The notes beneath the pieces are model-generated. The model saw nothing but the letters and a program-made list of their open reading frames with translations, did not search any database and was not told the origin of the DNA. A stretch of DNA of 23,987 nt. Source: a virus. A program made the translations under genes and the position numbers. Positions within the stretch are counted from its first letter, which is position 1; each line of letters opens with the position of its first letter. Location of the stretch: positions 1 to 23,987 of the IMG/VR virus record IMGVR_UViG_3300031565_000372; one strand, given 5' to 3'. Shown in pieces: positions 21,788 to 23,987 of the stretch.

Positions 21788-23987
21788 TCCAGAGATTACC
21801 TATAGAAAGTTTTATTTCATAAATGAGGAAGTCGAAAGTAAGCTGCGCCATTATATTTGGACTGCTTGCACAGATGTTGAGATTCGTGATTCTATCATGA
21901 GTCATGCTACTGAGCTGATTACCCAAATCATTCGCAAGCAGAACCTACATATCATCTACCCGGGCCAGGAAGAATCAGCCTTCGGCGATCTGGTCCAAAC
22001 AGCTTGGTGTGTAGTACCAAGTACTTTGGTGTTTTCATCTGGCATATCTGAAATTGGTGATCTTGCTTGTGATGATGAGGGAGACTGCAACTTTGATATA
22101 ATTGGTGTGCATGGTGTTGATACTGTTAAATACTATTGCCGCAGGCCACCAACAAAGACATATAAACTTACATTAAAACAATCATATGCCCTCGAGGCGA
22201 CTGGTGAGCACCCGATATTAGTATTATCCCAAGATGGTCCTATTTGGGTACCGATGAATCAAGTAGCTGTGGGTGATTTGGTTGCTGTCCAGGCTGGTCA
22301 GAATTCGTTTGGTGATGATGATATTATTGATTTTACGCCGACTAGACGAGTGACACATCATTGGTGGCCTAAGAAATTTGACACAGACCTTGGATATATA
22401 ATTGGCTTGATTATCGCTGAAGGCTCAATTGAGGCCCAGCGCGTCGTAATCTACAATTATGATCAGGATATAATAGACTACTTACAGAAAATGCCAGCCG
22501 GACTGACATTCCGATATGAGGGAAATGGTAGGAATGTATGTAGCAGAGTGGCACTGGTAGACCTATTGGGACAGCTTGGATTCGAGCCTGGTATAGTCAA
22601 TTGTTACAACAAATTCATTCCGGGGCGGCTGCTGAGGTGTTCGAGATCAGTACTGGTTAGTGTACTTTGTGGAATGTTTGATGGCGATGGCCATTCTAAT
22701 AGGTATAACGGTGAAGTTGGGTACTCATCGGCGTCAAAATTGCTTATTGATCAGTTACGTATAGTGCTACTCAATTTCGATATCATATCAAAGACGTCAG
22801 TTAGTGAACGCGGGGTAGTTGTAGGACCAAAGGGGCATAAACATATCGCTGCTACTGCATATCAATTAAAGATGTCAACTATCGATTCTAATAAGTTCTA
22901 TGAGAAGATTGGTTTTAGGCTGCAATATAAGCAAGACAAGAGGCGGTATTTATCGAGTAAACCGTTTGTGCTGGTTGATAGGGTCACGACGCGCAGAATA
23001 CAAGATTTGCTGGCCGGTTACACCAAATCAGAAATTCGAATGGCGTGTAAATCGCAGCGGCATTTATTACAGAAAAAGAAACAGTTCACAATTGAGACTG
23101 TTAAGAAATTGGTACATGGCTTGAAAATTAGTGACCAATTTGTGCTCGATAGGTTGGCCGAAGCCGATGGTACTACTGGGATTAGAGTGGTGTGGCTGCC
23201 TGTAAGATCCAAAACAGTTGATTTTTCCAAGACTGTTAATCTAAGAGTTGATAAGCATCAAAGTTTTACAGCCAACGGAATTATAACTCATAATTGTCAG
23301 ATCGAACGGACACTCTATAAGTTCCGATCCCGTCCGCATTGCAGAGTATGTTATAATCCCGATCGTCCTATAGATTCAGCGTTGTATTTGCCCGGAGATG
23401 TTGAATATGGCATAATTAACTACGAGGAATTGTTTATCTGGCTTGGGATGAAGAGGGAGAAATATCCGGATAATTATTTGGACCTTTTCAAGTGTAATTG
23501 GCGCAATAGGCAGTTTCCTCCCGGCAAAGCGAAGCAGGCTAAGGCTGTGCAGCGGCTTGGCCATAATTGTCCACACTGCAAGACTATACTAGAGGCAGAA
23601 CCAGTAGTTACACCGTTGCAGGGTCGGTTTGGGGGCTCTGCTACTATCTTGTTCAGGGGCAATTCCAAGGTTTTTAACATGTGGTGCTTGAATAAATCAG
23701 AAATGGTCCTTAGTGACAATGGACCGATTACTATTAGTGAAGCCATAGATAAATCAAAAGTGTCTTCATGCGCCATTTATGGTCTTGAAGGATTATCTAA
23801 AATCGTTAATCATTTTTCCCGTGGTATTACCAAAACGCTCAAGCTAAAAACCTTGCTGGGGTATGAAATAGAATGTAGTCCAGAGCATCGTTTTTATTGC
23901 TTGAAATCAGATGGGCCGACTTGGATAGAGGCGAAAGATCTTCGTGAGGATGATTTACTGGGAATACAATATGACCAACGATTTTTT
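21720..23987 (+). CDS. phage sigma factor (gp55-like late sigma) carrying two inteins, cut by the window end
   Basis: I chose ATG 21720, directly after an in-frame TAG and inside the helicase gene's last 68 bases. The frame is open to the window end. Extein 1 (96 residues) ends IYPGQEESAFGDLVQTAW; extein 2 (130 residues, 23295-23684) begins CQIERTLYKF and ends GNSKVFNMW. Joined, DLVQTAWCQIERTLYKF...KVFNMW fits sigma region 2 (DLiQeG..gL..A...F...kFstya). It resembles late-transcription sigma factors of T4-like and large phages that redirect host RNA polymerase to late promoters. Between the two halves of region 2 lies an unusual insert of about 100 residues with CRVC and CPHC pairs, probably a zinc ribbon. 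The rest of the sigma factor, regions 2.4 and 4 if present, lies outside the window. The family call is by eye. Confidence 0.72.
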   Translation, partial: MAKSLSNQGSAVLGSQPVVALDDPEITYRKFYFINEEVESKLRHYIWTACTDVEIRDSIMSHATELITQIIRKQNLHIIYPGQEESAFGDLVQTAWCVVPSTLVFSSGISEIGDLACDDEGDCNFDIIGVHGVDTVKYYCRRPPTKTYKLTLKQSYALEATGEHPILVLSQDGPIWVPMNQVAVGDLVAVQAGQNSFGDDDIIDFTPTRRVTHHWWPKKFDTDLGYIIGLIIAEGSIEAQRVVIYNYDQDIIDYLQKMPAGLTFRYEGNGRNVCSRVALVDLLGQLGFEPGIVNCYNKFIPGRLLRCSRSVLVSVLCGMFDGDGHSNRYNGEVGYSSASKLLIDQLRIVLLNFDIISKTSVSERGVVVGPKGHKHIAATAYQLKMSTIDSNKFYEKIGFRLQYKQDKRRYLSSKPFVLVDRVTTRRIQDLLAGYTKSEIRMACKSQRHLLQKKKQFTIETVKKLVHGLKISDQFVLDRLAEADGTTGIRVVWLPVRSKTVDFSKTVNLRVDKHQSFTANGIITHNCQIERTLYKFRSRPHCRVCYNPDRPIDSALYLPGDVEYGIINYEELFIWLGMKREKYPDNYLDLFKCNWRNRQFPPGKAKQAKAVQRLGHNCPHCKTILEAEPVVTPLQGRFGGSATILFRGNSKVFNMWCLNKSEMVLSDNGPITISEAIDKSKVSSCAIYGLEGLSKIVNHFSRGITKTLKLKTLLGYEIECSPEHRFYCLKSDGPTWIEAKDLREDDLLGIQYDQRFF
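22008..23294 (+). mobile_element. LAGLIDADG intein 1 in the sigma factor (QTAW/C site)
   Basis: This is an in-frame insert of 429 residues, beginning with CVVPSTLVFSSGISEIGDL and ending TANGIITHN before extein C. Block B is LEATGEHPILVLSQDGPIW. Nuclease motifs are LGYIIGLIIAEGSI (about intein residue 128) and VSVLCGMFDGDGHS (about 220). The acid in the first motif is E instead of the commoner D. The block F-like end is VNLRVDKHQSFTANG, then IITHN. All terminal splicing residues (C1, H-N, C+1) are present. Removal restores DLVQTAW-CQIERTLYK, a continuous sigma helix. Confidence 0.9.
23685..23987 (+). mobile_element. start of intein 2 in the sigma factor (FNMW/C site), partial
   Basis: The frame after KVFNMW changes to CLNKSEMVLSDNGPITISEA (block A) and then GYEIECSPEHRFYCLKSDG with WIEAKDLREDDLLGIQ (block B and its GD-like end). 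These are strong N-terminal intein signatures. The first 101 residues are visible; the nuclease part, if any, and the C-terminal splice junction lie beyond the window. Its N-terminal sequence differs clearly from intein 1, so it is an independent insertion and not a duplicate. Confidence 0.85.

Noticed and set aside
22900-23124. 74-codon plus-strand frame
   Set aside because: It lies in another frame inside sigma intein 1, whose own frame is continuous and family-like.

Overview
The window looks like a piece of a large tailed phage with a contractile tail (a myovirus). The evidence is a T4-style baseplate operon, a very long tape-measure protein, and a DNA-metabolism block holding a class II ribonucleotide reductase, a UvsW-like helicase and a late-type sigma factor. 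No tRNA, rRNA, CRISPR array, integrase or transposase was seen. The host cannot be named from the sequence; base composition is moderate and slightly AT-rich.

Layout. 1-452 (+) is the end of a gene whose tail resembles a baseplate hub (gp27/gpD-like). 461-3140 (-) is an island of small genes read against the tail operon: a truncated radical-SAM photolyase-like remnant, a small gene with an A AAA AAC frameshift at its stop, two small membrane proteins and a coiled-coil protein. 3141-3361 is a divergent intergenic region. 3362-13195 (+) is a tightly packed tail operon: tape measure, tube/baseplate adaptor, gp53-like, gp5-like spike, a coiled-coil protein, gp25-like, gp6/J-like. Most junctions there overlap by 1-4 bases or lie within 10 bases. 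13278-15011 holds a cupin and three unrecognised genes, one of them on the minus strand. 15008-23987 (+) holds nrdJ, a multidomain homing endonuclease, an intein-split UvsW-like helicase, and a sigma factor that carries one complete intein and the start of a second, cut by the window end.

Most striking region. From 17172 to the window edge there are four selfish homing elements in about 6.8 kb: one free-standing Vsr-like endonuclease and three inteins. The inteins sit in highly conserved motifs: helicase motif II (DE/C) and two places in sigma region 2 (QTAW/C and FNMW/C). If the sigma factor drives late transcription as T4 gp55 does, the tail operon in the same window would depend on two protein-splicing events.

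Smaller curiosities include a perfect 16-bp hairpin inside a baseplate gene, an 11-bp hairpin inside the helicase intein, a zinc-ribbon-like insertion inside the sigma factor, roughly 67-residue repeats in the tape measure, and repeated motifs in a spike protein that shows no lysozyme domain.
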